A model generated the notes under the pieces. That model was not told where the DNA came from, made no database searches, and saw nothing but the letters and a program-made list of their open reading frames with translations. This document shows positions 1-9,860 of a stretch of DNA of 64,000 bases, in pieces. The stretch is from Metallyticus violacea (Eukaryota; Arthropoda; Insecta; Mantodea; Metallyticidae): the NCBI GenBank assembly GCA_030762175.1, contig JAUJEO010000019.1, positions 5,462,001 to 5,526,000 of the forward strand, written 5' to 3'. The translations under genes were made by a program, and so were the position numbers. Positions within the stretch are counted from its first letter, which is position 1. Each line of letters opens with the position of its first letter.

Positions 1-11
1 TAAAATTTTAT

Positions 12-150
12 TTCGAAGTTTGGAAACTTCGTTAGAATCACTTTTTTTCCGTTCTTATTTGAGATAACTGGTTCTCTTTCATTATACTAGTTTGATAGCC
101 TCAGACAAGCATATTATGCGCAAAGAATCTCGAAAAGAAAAAAATTTTTT
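12..150. repeat. Reference monomer (type A) with sub-elements
   Basis: This 139 bp copy shows the monomer plan. Positions 3-20 are an inverted repeat, CGAAGTTT-GG-AAACTTCG. Positions 16-32 resemble the left part of a CENP-B box. Positions 31-37 are a T7 run. Positions 40-60 hold most type-diagnostic bases (40 G/A, 43 C/T, 50 G/A, 55 A/T, 59 G/T). Positions 61-74 (TTCTCTTTCATTAT) are nearly invariant. Position 78 is A/T, making or removing ACTAGT. Position 91 is C/T (CCTC or CCTT). Positions 92-118 are a conserved stretch around TGCGCA. Positions 127-139 plus the next TT form the A7T8 tract. The first half of the + strand is T-rich and the later part A-rich. Confidence 0.95.
27..43 (+). other. 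Partial CENP-B-box-like motif (present in CTTCG monomers)
   Basis: CTTCGTTAGAATCACTT matches 11 of 17 bases of the human CENP-B box. It matches six of the nine essential positions (TTCG, A and C) but lacks the GGG. It recurs in A, D, F, G and W copies and is weakened by CTTCC in B types. Resemblance only; binding is not shown. Confidence 0.3.
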
Positions 151-3050
151 TTCGAAGTTTGGAAACTTCCTTAGAATCACTTTTTTTCCATTCTTATTTG
201 AGATAACTTGTTCTCTTTCATTATACTAGTTTGATAGCCTTAGACAAGCATATTATGCGCAAAGAATCTCGAAAAGAAAAAAATTTTTTTTCGAAGTTTG
301 GAAACTTCGTTAGAATCACTTTTTTTCCGTTCTTATTTAAGATTACTGGTTCTCTTTCATTATACTAGTTTGATAGCCTCAGACAAGCATATTATGCGCA
401 AAGAATCTCGAAAAGAAAAAAATTTTTTTTCGAAGTTTGGAAACTTCCTTAGAATCACTTTTTTTCCATTCTTATTTGAGATAACTTGTTCTCTTTCATT
501 ATACTAGTTTGATAGCCTTAGACAAGCATATTATGCGCAAAGAATCTCGAAAAGAAAAAAATTTTTTTTCGAAGTTTGGAAACTTCGTTAGAATCACTTT
601 TTTTCCGTTCTTATTTAAGATTACTGGTTCTCTTTCATTATACTAGTTTGATAGCCTCAGACAAGCATATTATGCGCAAAGAATCTCGAAAAGAAAAAAA
701 TTTTTTTTCGAAGTTTCGAAACTTCCTTAGAATCACTTTTTTTCCATTCTTATTTGAGATAACTTGTTCTCTTTCATTATACTTGTTTGATAGCCTTAGA
801 CAAGCATATTATGCGCAAAGAATCTCGAAAAGAAAAAAAATTTTTTTCGAAGTTTGGAAACTTCGTTATAATCACTTTTTTCCGTTTTTATTTAAGATTA
901 CTGGTTCTCTTTCATTATACTAGTTTGATAGCCTCAGACAAGCATATTATGCGCAAAGAATCTCGAAAAGAAAAAAATTTTTTTTCGAAGTTTGGAAACT
1001 TCGTTAGAATCACTTTTTTTCCGTTCTTATTTGAGATAACTTGTTCTCTTTCATTATACTAATTTGATAGCCTTAGACAAGCATATTATGCGCAAATATT
1101 CTCGAAAAGAAAAAAATTTTTTTTCGAAGTTTGGAAACTTCGTTAGAATCACTTTTTTTCCGTTCTTATTTGAGATAACTGGTTCTCTTTCATTATACTA
1201 GTTTGATAGCCTCAGAAAAGCATATTATGCGCAAAGAATCTAGAAAAGAAAAAAATTTTTTTTCGAAGATTGGAAACCTCGTTAGAATCACTTTTTTTCC
1301 GTTCTTATTTGAGATAACTGGTTCTCTTTCATTATTCTAGTTTGATAGCCTCAGACAAGCATATTATGCGCAAATAATCTGGAAAAGAAAAAAATTTTTT
1401 TTCGAAGTTTGGAAACTTCCTTAGAATTACTTTTTTTCCATTCTTATTTGAGATAACTTCTTCTCTTTCATTATTCTAGTTTGATAGCCTTAGACAAGCA
1501 TATTATGCGCAAAGAATCTCGAAAAGAAAAAAATTTTTTTTAAGAAGTTTGGAAACTTCGTTAGAATCACTTTTTTTCCGTTCTTATTTAAGATAACTTG
1601 TTCTCTTTCATTATACTAGTTTGATAGCCTTAGACAAGCATATTATGCGCAAAGAATCTCGAAAAGAAAAAAATTTTTTTTCGAAGTTTGGAAACTTCGT
1701 TATAATCAATTTTTTTCCGTTCTTATTTAAGATTACTGGTTCTCTTTCATTATACTAGTTTGATAGCCTCAGACAAGCATATTATGCGCAAAGAATCTCG
1801 AAAAGAAAAAAATTTTTTTTCGAAGTTTGGAAACTTCGTTAGAATCACTTTTTTTCCATTCTTATTTGAGATAACTTGTTCTCTTTCATTATACTTGTTT
1901 GATAGCCTTAGACAAGCATATTATGCGCAAAGAATCTCGAAAAGAAAAAAATTTTTTTTCGAAGTTTGGAAACTTCGTTAGAATCACTTTTTTTCCGTTC
2001 ATATTTGAGATAACTTCTCTTTCATTATTATAGTTTGATAGCCTTAGACAAGCATTATTATGCGCAAAGAATCTCGAAAAGAAAAAAATTTTTTTTCGAA
2101 GTTTGGAAACTTCGTTAGAATCACTTTTTTTCCGTTCTTATTTGAGATAACTGGTTCTCTTTCATTATACTAGTTTGATAGTCTCAGAAAAGCATATTAT
2201 GCGCAAAGAATCTAGAAAAGAAAAAAATTTTTTTTCGAAGATTGGAAACCTCGTTAGAATCACTTTTTTTCCGTTCTTATTTGAGATAACTGGTTCTCTT
2301 TCATTGTACTAGTTTGATAGCTTCAGACAAGCATATTATGCGCAAAGAATCTCGAAAAGAAAAAAAATTTTTTTCGAAGTTTGGAACTTCCTTAGAATCA
2401 CTTTTTTTCCATTCTTATTTGAGATAACTTGTTCTCTTTCATTATACTTGTTTGATAGCCTTAGACAAGCATATTATGCGCAAAGAATCTCGAAAAGAAA
2501 AAAATTTTTTTTCGAAGTTTGGAAACTTCCTTACAATCACTTTTTTTCCATTCTTATTTGAGATAACTTGTTCTCTTTCATTATACTTGTTTGATAGCCT
2601 TAGACATGCATATTATGCGCAAAGAATCTCGAAAAGAAAAAAATTTTTTTTCGAAGTTTGGAAACTTCGTTATAATCACTTTTTTCCGTTCTTATTTAAG
2701 ATTACTGGTTCTCTTTCATTATACTAGTTTGATAGCCTCAGACAAGCATATTATGCGCAAAGAATCTCGAAAAGAAAAAAATTTTTTTTCGAAGTTTGGA
2801 AACTTCGTTAGAATCACTTTTTTTCCGTTCTTATTTGAGATAACTTGTTCTCTTTCATTATACTAGTTTGATAGCCTTAGACAAGCATATTATGCGCAAA
2901 GAATCTCGAAAAGAAAAAATTTTTTTTTCGAAGTTAGGAAACTTCGTTAGAATCACTTTTTTTCCGTTCTTATTTAAGATTACTGGTTTCTTTCATTATA
3001 CTAGTTTGATAGCCTCAGACAAGCATATTATGCGCAAAGAATCTCGAAAA

Positions 3051-6000
3051 GATTACAATTTTATTTCGAAGTTTGTAAACTTCGTTAGAATCACTTTTTT
3101 TCCGTTCTTATTTGAGATAACTGGTTCTCTTTCATTATACTAGTTTGATAGCCTCAGACAAGCATATTATGCGCAAAGAATCTCGAAAAGAAAAAAATTT
3201 TTTTTCGAAGTTTGGAAACTTCCTTAGAATCACTTTTTTTCCATTCTTATTTGAGATAACTTGTTCTCTTTCATTATACTAGTTTGATAGCCTTAGACAA
3301 GCATATTATGCGCAAAGAATTTCGAAAAGAAAAAATTTTTTTTTCGAAGTTTGGAAACTTCGTTAGAATCACTTTTTTTCCGTTCTTATTTAAGATTACT
3401 GGTTCTCTTTCATTATACTAGTTTGATAGCCTCAGACAAGCATATTATGCGCAAAGAATCTCGAAAACAAAAAAATTTTTTTTCGAAGTTTGGAAACTTC
3501 CTTAGAATCACTTTTTTTCCATTCTTATTTGAGATTACTTGTTCTCTTTCATTATACTTGTTTGATAGCCTTAGACAAGCATATTATGCGCAAAGAATCT
3601 CGAAAAGAAAAAAATTTTTTTTCGAAGTTTGGAAACTTCGTTATAATCACTTTTTTCCGTTTTTATTTAAGATTACTGGTTCTCTTTCATTATACTAGTT
3701 TGATAGCCTCAGACAAGCATATTATGCGCAAAGAATCTCGAAAAGAAAAAAATTTTTTTTCGAAGTTTGGAAACTTCGTTAGAATCACTTTTTTTCCGTT
3801 CTTATTTAAGATTACTGGTTCTCTTTCATTATACTAGTTTGATAGCCTCAGACAAGCATATTATGCGCAAAGAATCTAGAAAAGAAAAAAATTTTTTTTC
3901 GAAGATTGGAAACCTCGTTAGAATCACTTTTTTTCCGTTCTTATTTGAGATAACTGGTTCTCTTTCATTATACTAGTTTGATAGCCTCAGACAAGCATAT
4001 TATGCGCAAAGAATCTCGAAAAGAAAAAAATTTTTTTTCGAAGTTTGGAAACTTCCTTAGAATCACTATTTTTCCATTCTTATTTGAGATAACTTGTTCT
4101 CTTTCATTATACTAGTTTGATAGCCTTAGACAAGCATATTATGCGCAAAGAATCTCGAAAAGAAAAAAATTTTTTTTCGAAGTTTGGAAACTTCGTTAGA
4201 ATCACTTTTTTTCCGTTCTTATTTAAGATTAGTGGTTCTCTTTCATTATACTAGTTTGATAGCCTCAGACAAGCATATTATGCGCAAAGAATCTCGAAAA
4301 GAAAAAAATTTTTTTTCGAAGTTTGGAAACTTCCTTAGAATCACTTTTATTCCATTCTTATTTGAGATAACTTGTTCTCTTTCATTATACTTGTTTGATA
4401 GCCTTAGACAAGCATATTATGCGCAAAGAATCTCGAAAAGAAAAAAATTTTTTTTCGAAGTTTGGAAACTTCGTTATAATCAATTTTTTCCGTTTTTATT
4501 TAAGATTACTGGTTCTCTTTCATTATACTAGTTTGATAGCCTCAGACAAGCATATTATGCGCAAAGAATCTCGAAAAGAAAAAAATTTTTTTTCGAAGTT
4601 TGGAAACTTCGTTAGAATCACTTTTTTTCCGTTCTTATTTAAGATTACTGGTTCTCTTTCATTATACTAGTTTGATAGCCTCAGACAAGCATATTATGCT
4701 CAAAGAATCTCGAAAAGAAAAAAATTTTTTTCGAAGTTTGGAACTTCCTTAGAATCACTTTTTTTCCATTCTTATTTGAGATAACTTGTTCTCTTTCATT
4801 ATACTTGTTTGATAGCCTTAGACAAGCATATTATGCGCAAAGAATCTCGAAAAGAAAAAAATTTTTTTTCGAAGTTTGGAAACTTCGTTAGAATCACTTT
4901 TTTTCCGTTCTTATTTGAGATAACTGGTTCTCTTTCATTATACTAGTTTGATAGCCTCAGACAAGCATATTATGCGCAAAGAATCTCGAAAAGAAAAAAA
5001 TTTTTTTTCGAAGTTTGGAAACTTCCTTAGAATCACTTTTTTTCCATTCTTATTTGAGATAACTTGTTCTCTTTCATTATACTTGTTTGATAGCCTTAGA
5101 CAAGCATATTATGCGCAAAGAATCTCGAAAAGAAAAAAATTTTTTTTCGAAGTTTGGAAACTTCGTTATAATCACTTTTTTCCGTTCTTATTTAAGATTA
5201 CTGGTTCTCTTTCATTATACTAGTTTGATAGCCTCAGACAAGCATATTATGCGCAAAGAATCTCGAAAAGAAAAAATTTTTTTTTCGAAGTTTGGAAACT
5301 TCGTTAGAATCACTTTTTTTCCGTTCTTATTTAAGATTACTGGTTCTCTTTCATTATACTAGTTTGATAGCCTCAGACAAGCATATTATGCGCAAAGAAT
5401 CTCGAAAAGAAAAAAATTTTTTTTCGAAGTTTGGAAACTTCCTTAGAATCACTTTTTTTCCATTCTTATTTGAGATAACTTGTTCTCTTTCATTATACTT
5501 GTTTGATAGCCTTAGACAAGCATATTATGCGCAAAGAATCTCGAAAAGAAAAAAATTTTTTTTCGAAGTTTGGAAACTTCGTTATAATCACTTTTTTCCG
5601 TTTTTATTTAAGATTACTGGTTCTCTTTCATTATACTAGTTTGATAGCCTCAGACAAGCATATTATGCGCAAAGAATCTAGAAAAGAAAAAAATTTTTTT
5701 TCGAAGATTGGAAACCTCGTTAGAATTACTTTTTTTCCGTTCTTATTTGAGATAACTGGTTCTCTTTCATTATACTAGTTTGATAGCCTTAGACAAGCAT
5801 ATTATGCGCAAAGAATCTCGTAAAGAAAAAAATTTTTTTTCGAAGTTTGGAAACTTCCTTAGAATCACTTTTTTTCCATTCTTATTTGAGATAACTTGTT
5901 CTCTTTCATTATACTTGTTTGATAGCCTTAGACAAGCATATTATGCGCAAAGAATCTCGAAAGGAAAAAAATTCTTTTTCGAAGTTTGGAAACTTCGTTA

Positions 6001-6379
6001 TAATCACTTTTTTCCGTTCTTATTTAAGATTACTGGTTCTCTTTCATTATACTAGTTTGATAGCCTCAGACAAGCATATTATGCGCAAAGAATCTCGAAA
6101 AGAAAAAAATTTTTTTTCGAAGTTTGGAAACTTCGTTAGAATCACTTTTTTTCCGTTCTTATTTGAGATAACTTGTTCTCTTTCATTATATTAGTTTGAT
6201 AGCCTTAGACAAGCATATTATGCGCAAAGAATCTCGAAAAGAAAAAATTTTTTTTTCGAAGTTAGGAAACTTCGTTAGAATCACTTTTTTTCCGTTCTTA
6301 TTTAAGATTACTGGTTCTCTTTCATTATACTAGTTTGATAGCCTCAGACAAGCATATTATGCGCAAAGAATCTCGAAAA
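3051..6379. repeat. HOR block 2, 24 monomers
   Basis: A-B1-D-B2-C1-D-E-B1-D-B2-C1-D-B3-A-B2-C2-D-B2-C1-E-B2-C2-G-F. The block starts like a canonical 13-mer, then repeats the B1-D-B2-C1-D segment. The copy from about 4,040 matches both about 6,535 (offset 2,496) and about 33,440 (offset 29,400). Confidence 0.82.
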
Positions 6380-8042
6380 GATTACAATTTTATTTCGAAG
6401 TTTGGAAACTTCGTTAGAATCACTTTTTTTCCGTTCTTATTTGAGATAACTGGTTCTCTTTCATTATACTAGTTTGATAGCCTCAGACAAGCATATTATG
6501 CGCAAAGAATCTCGAAAAGAAAAAAATTTTTTTTCGAAGTTTGGAAACTTCCTTAGAATCACTATTTTTCCATTCTTATTTGAGATAACTTGTTCTCTTT
6601 CATTATACTAGTTTGATAGCCTTAGACAAGCATATTATGCGCAAAGAATCTCGAAAAGAAAAAAATTTTTTTTCGAAGTTTGGAAACTTCGTTAGAATCA
6701 CTTTTTTTCCGTTCTTATTTAAGATTACTGGTTCTCTTTCATTATACTAGTTTGATAGCCTCAGACAAGCATATTATGCGCAAAGAATCTCGAAAAGAAA
6801 AAAATTTTTTTTCGAAGTTTGGAAACTTCCTTAGAATCACTTTTATTCCATTCTTATTTGAGATAACTTGTTCTCTTTCATTATACTTGTTTGATAGCCT
6901 TAGACAAGCATATTATGCGCAAAGAATCTCGAAAAGAAAAAAATTTTTTTTCGAAGTTTGGAAACTTCGTTATAATCAATTTTTTCCGTTTTTATTTAAG
7001 ATTACTGGTTCTCTTTCATTATACTAGTTTGATAGCCTCAGACAAGCATATTATGCGCAAAGAATCTCGAAAAGAAAAAAATTTTTTTTCGAAGTTTGGA
7101 AACTTCGTTAGAATCACTTTTTTTCCGTTCTTATTTAAGATTACTGGTTCTCTTTCATTATACTAGTTTGATAGCCTCAGACAAGCATATTATGCTCAAA
7201 GAATCTCGAAAAGAAAAAAATTTTTTTCGAAGTTTGGAACTTCCTTAGAATCACTTTTTTTCCATTCTTATTTGAGATAACTTGTTCTCTTTCATTATAC
7301 TTGTTTGATAGCCTTAGACAAGCATATTATGCGCAAAGAATCTCGAAAAGAAAAAAATTTTTTTTCGAAGTTTGGAAACTTCGTTAGAATCACTTTTTTT
7401 CCGTTCTTATTTGAGATAACTGGTTCTCTTTCATTATACTAGTTTGATAGCCTCAGACAAGCATATTATGCGCAAAGAATCTCGAAAAGAAAAAAATTTT
7501 TTTTCGAAGTTTGGAAACTTCGTTAGAATCACTTTTTTTCCGTTCTTATTTAAGATTACTGGTTCTCTTTCATTATACTAGTTTGATAGCCTCAGACAAG
7601 CATATTATGCGCAAAGAATCTCGAAAAGAAAAAAATTTTTTTTCGAAGTTTGGAAACTTCGTTAGAATCACTTTTTTCTGTTTTTATTTAAGATTACTGG
7701 TTCTCTTTCATTATACTAGTTTGATAGCCTCAGACAAGCATATTATGCGCAAAGAATCTAGAAAAGAAAAAAATTTTTTTTCGAAGATTGGAAACCTCGT
7801 TAGAATCACTTTTTTTCCGTTCTTATTTGAGGTAACTGGTTCTCTTTCATTATACTAGTTTGATAGCCTCAGACAAGCATATTATGCGCAAAGAATCTCG
7901 AAAAGAAAAATTTTTTTTTCGAAGTTAGGAAACTTCGTTAGAATCACTTTTTTTCCGTTCTTATTTAAGATTACTGGTTCTCTTTCATTATACTAGTTTG
8001 ATAGCCTCAGACAAGCATATTATGCGCAAAGAATCTCGAAAA
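6380..8042. repeat. HOR block 3, 12 monomers
   Basis: A-B1-D-B2-C1-D-B3-A-D-(D/C1)-E-F. The left part repeats block 2 from about 4,040. The right part lacks B2-C2-G and contains a D/C1 hybrid at 7,642-7,779. The tract before the final F is A5 followed by a longer T run. Confidence 0.82.
7642..7779. repeat. Hybrid monomer D/C1
   Basis: Starts with GTTAGAATC as in D, then has the six-T run and TTTTTATTTAAG of C1. The switch lies between monomer positions 24 and 31. Confidence 0.75.
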
Positions 8043-8056
8043 GATTACAATTTTAT

Positions 8057-8195
8057 TTCGAAGTTTGGAAACTTCGTTAGAATCACTTTTTTTCCGTTCT
8101 TATTTGAGATAACTGGTTCTCTTTCATTATACTAGTTTGATAGCCTCAGACAAGCATATTATGCGTAAAGAATCTCGAAAAGAAAAAAATTTTTT
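8057..8195. repeat. Monomer type A (HOR position 1)
   Basis: 139 bp. Diagnostic bases: CTTCG, CCGTT, GAGATAACTGG, ACTAG, CCTC. It follows the GATTACAA marker. This copy has ATGCGTAAAG in place of ATGCGCAAAG, and the next TTCGAAG box reads TTTGAAG. Confidence 0.9.
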
Positions 8196-8334
8196 TTTGA
8201 AGTTTGGAAACTTCCTTAGAATCACTTTTTTTCCATTCTTATTTGAGATAACTTGTTCTCTTTCATTATACTAGTTTGATAGCCTTAGACAAGCATATTA
8301 TGCGCAAAGAATCTCGAAAAGAAAAAAATTTTTT
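8196..8334. repeat. Monomer type B1 (HOR position 2)
   Basis: 139 bp. Diagnostic bases: CTTCC, CCATT, GAGATAACTTG, ACTAG, CCTT. The CTTCC change breaks both the outer pair of the inverted repeat and the TTCG of the CENP-B-like motif. Confidence 0.9.
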
Positions 8335-8473
8335 TTCGAAGTGTGGAAACTTCGTTAGAATCACTTTTTTTCCGTTCTTATTTAAGATTACTGGTTCTCT
8401 TTCATTATACTAGTTTGATAGCCTCAGACAAGCATATTATGCGCAAAGAATCTCGAAAAGAAAAAAATTTTTT
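8335..8473. repeat. Monomer type D (HOR position 3)
   Basis: 139 bp. Diagnostic bases: CTTCG, CCGTT, AAGATTACTGG, ACTAG, CCTC. This copy has GAAGTGTGG, a private change in the inverted repeat. Confidence 0.9.
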
Positions 8474-8612
8474 TTCGAAGTTTGGAAACTTCCTTAGAAT
8501 CACTTTTTTTCCATTCTTATTTGAGATAACTTGTTCTCTTTCATTATACTTGTTTGATAGCCTTAGACAAGCATATTATGCGCAAAGAATCTCGAAAAGA
8601 AAAAAATTTTTT
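8474..8612. repeat. Monomer type B2 (HOR position 4)
   Basis: 139 bp. Like B1 except position 78 is T, so ACTAGT becomes ACTTGT. The change also removes a TAG stop from one reading frame, which is why open frames run across this type. Confidence 0.9.
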
Positions 8613-8750
8613 TTCGAAGTTTGGAAACTTCGTTATAATCACTTTTTTCTGTTTTTATTTAAGATTACTGGTTCTCTTTCATTATACTAGTTTGATAGCC
8701 TCAGACAAGCATATTATGCGCAAAGAATCTCGAAAAGAAAAAAATTTTTT
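8613..8750. repeat. Monomer type C1 (HOR position 5)
   Basis: 138 bp. Diagnostic: TTATAATC at positions 21-28, a six-T run, a TTTTTATTTAAG segment, ATTACTGG, ACTAG and CCTC. This copy has CTG instead of CCG before the T run, shared with the copy near 36.66 kb. Confidence 0.9.
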
Positions 8751-8889
8751 TTCGAAGTTTGGAAACTTCGTTAGAATCACTTTTTTTCCGTTCTTATTTA
8801 AGATTACTGGTTCTCTTTCATTATACTAGTTTGATAGCCTCAGACAAGCATATTATGCGCAAAGAATCTAGAAAAGAAAAAATTTTTTT
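8751..8889. repeat. Monomer type D (HOR position 6)
   Basis: 139 bp. A D copy ending in AATCTAG instead of AATCTCG. This ending is typical of the monomer just before an E, so the two D positions of the HOR can be told apart. Confidence 0.9.
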
Positions 8890-9028
8890 TTCGAAGATTG
8901 GAAACCTCGTTAGAATCACTTTTTTTCCGTTCTTATTTGAGATAACTGGTTCTCTTTCATTATACTAGTTTGATAGCCTCAGACAAGCATATTATGCGCA
9001 AAGAATCTCGAAAAGAAAAAAATTTTTT
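8890..9028. repeat. Monomer type E (HOR position 7)
   Basis: 139 bp. Diagnostic: GAAGATTGG (position 8 A) and AACCTCG (position 17 C), then GAGATAACTGG, ACTAG and CCTC. Positions 8 and 17 are mismatches within the inverted repeat, so this type has the weakest dyad. Confidence 0.9.
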
Positions 9029-9166
9029 TTCGAAGTTTGGAACTTCCTTAGAATCACTTTTTTTCCATTATTATTTGAGATAACTTGTTCTCTTTCATTA
9101 TACTTGTTTGATAGCCTTAGACAAGCATATTATGCGCAAAGAATCTCGAAAAGAAAAAAATTTTTT
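9029..9166. repeat. Monomer type B3 (HOR position 8)
   Basis: 138 bp. A B2 relative with one A missing (GGAACTTCC). In this HOR position it also reads CCATTATTATTT instead of CCATTCTTATTT. Confidence 0.9.
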
Positions 9167-9305
9167 TTCGAAGTTTGGAAACTTCGTTAGAATCACTTTT
9201 TTTCCGTTCTTATTTGAGATAACTGGTTCTCTTTCATTATACTAGTTTGATAGCCTCAGACAAGCATATTATGCGCAAAGAATCTCGAAAAGAAAAAAAT
9301 TTTTT
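9167..9305. repeat. Monomer type A (HOR position 9)
   Basis: 139 bp. The second A of the unit. Exchange between this A and the A at position 1 would remove eight monomers and leave the 5-mer A-B2-C2-G-F seen at 54.4, 58.7 and 59.4 kb. Confidence 0.9.
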
Positions 9306-9444
9306 TTCGAAGTTTGGAAACTTCCTTAGAATCACTTTTTTTCCATTCTTATTTGAGATAACTTGTTCTCTTTCATTATACTTGTTTGATAGCCTTAGAC
9401 AAGCATATTATGCGCAAAGAATCTCGAAAAGAAAAAAATTTTTT
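9306..9444. repeat. Monomer type B2 (HOR position 10)
   Basis: 139 bp. Same diagnostic bases as HOR position 4. In blocks 13 and 22 this position is taken by W (CTTCG instead of CTTCC). Confidence 0.88.
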
Positions 9445-9582
9445 TTCGAAGTTTGGAAACTTCGTTATAATCACTTTTTTCCGTTCTTATTTAAGATTAC
9501 TGGTTCTCTTTCATTATACTAGTTTGATAGCCTCAGACAAGCATATTATGCGCAAAGAATCTCGAAAAGAAAAAATTTTTTT
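9445..9582. repeat. Monomer type C2 (HOR position 11)
   Basis: 138 bp. Like C1 (TTATAATC, six-T run, AAGATTACTGG) but with CCGTTCTTATTT. The next A/T tract is usually A6T9 rather than A7T8. Confidence 0.9.
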
Positions 9583-9721
9583 TTCGATGTTAGGAAACTT
9601 CGTTAGAATCACTTTTTTTCCGTTCTTATTTGAGATAACTTGTTCTCTTTCATTATACTAGTTTGATAGCCTTAGACAAGCATATTATGCGCAAAGAATC
9701 TCGAAAAGAAAAAATTTTTTT
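9583..9721. repeat. Monomer type G (HOR position 12)
   Basis: 139 bp. Diagnostic: CTTCG and CCGTT as in A, but ATAACTTG and CCTT as in B, with ACTAG. This copy has GATGTTAGG, shared only with the copy at about 37.6 kb, consistent with the 28,016 bp duplication. The tract that follows is A6T9. Confidence 0.88.
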
Positions 9722-9860
9722 TTCGAAGTTAGGAAACTTCGTTAGAATCACATTTTTTCCGTTCTTATTTAAGATTACTGGTTCTCTTTCATTATACTAG
9801 TTTGATAGCCTCAGACAAGCATATTATGCGCAAAGAATCTCGAAAAGATTACAATTTTAT
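9722..9860. repeat. Monomer type F (HOR position 13) ending in GATTACAA marker
   Basis: 139 bp. Diagnostic: GAAGTTAGG, CCGTT, AAGATTACTGG, ACTAG, CCTC. Its end carries GATTACAATTTTATTT (9,847-9,862) where other monomers have GAAAAAAATTTTTTTT. This copy also has CACATTTTTT instead of CACTTTTTTT, shared with the copy near 37.77 kb. Confidence 0.9.

Larger units (their letters stand above)
1..3050. repeat. HOR block 1, 22 monomers
   Basis: A-B1-D-B1-D-B2-C1-G-A-E-X-Y-Z-W-V-A-E-B3-B2-C2-G-F. The window opens at the fourth base of a GATTAAAATTTTATTT marker. The second half carries the X-V module (about 1.39-2.09 kb). From about 550 the block matches about 28,980 onward at an offset of 28,429 bp. 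The F copy lost bases in its ACTGGTTTC stretch (about 2,985). Confidence 0.82.
8043..9846. repeat. HOR block 4, canonical 13-mer
   Basis: A-B1-D-B2-C1-D-E-B3-A-B2-C2-G-F. From about 8,380 it matches 36,400 onward at an offset of exactly 28,016 bp, including rare variants such as GATGTTAGG and CACATTTTTT. Confidence 0.88.
8057..9860. repeat. Canonical 13-monomer higher-order repeat (HOR), 1,804 bp
   Basis: This is the cleanest complete unit of the array: A-B1-D-B2-C1-D-E-B3-A-B2-C2-G-F. It is flanked by GATTACAATTTTATTT markers starting at 8,043 and 9,847. It can be read as an 8-mer (A-B1-D-B2-C1-D-E-B3) joined to a 5-mer (A-B2-C2-G-F). Block 13 (31,480-33,283) has the same plan with W at position 10. 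Blocks 14, 16 and 20 are the same unit without E. I infer that this is close to the ancestral HOR, because most other blocks derive from it by loss or gain of whole monomers. Confidence 0.88.

Noticed and set aside
21..28. Telomere-like TTAG motif
   Set aside because: It occurs once per 139 bp inside the monomer and is never tandem, so it is not telomeric repeat.
27..43. True CENP-B box
   Set aside because: The essential GGG is absent in the copies I examined, so it is reported only as a partial resemblance.
71..80. TATA-like or bacterial promoter elements (TTATAC, TATTAT) in each monomer
   Set aside because: Such strings are expected by chance in 69% AT sequence, and there is no gene downstream for them to drive.
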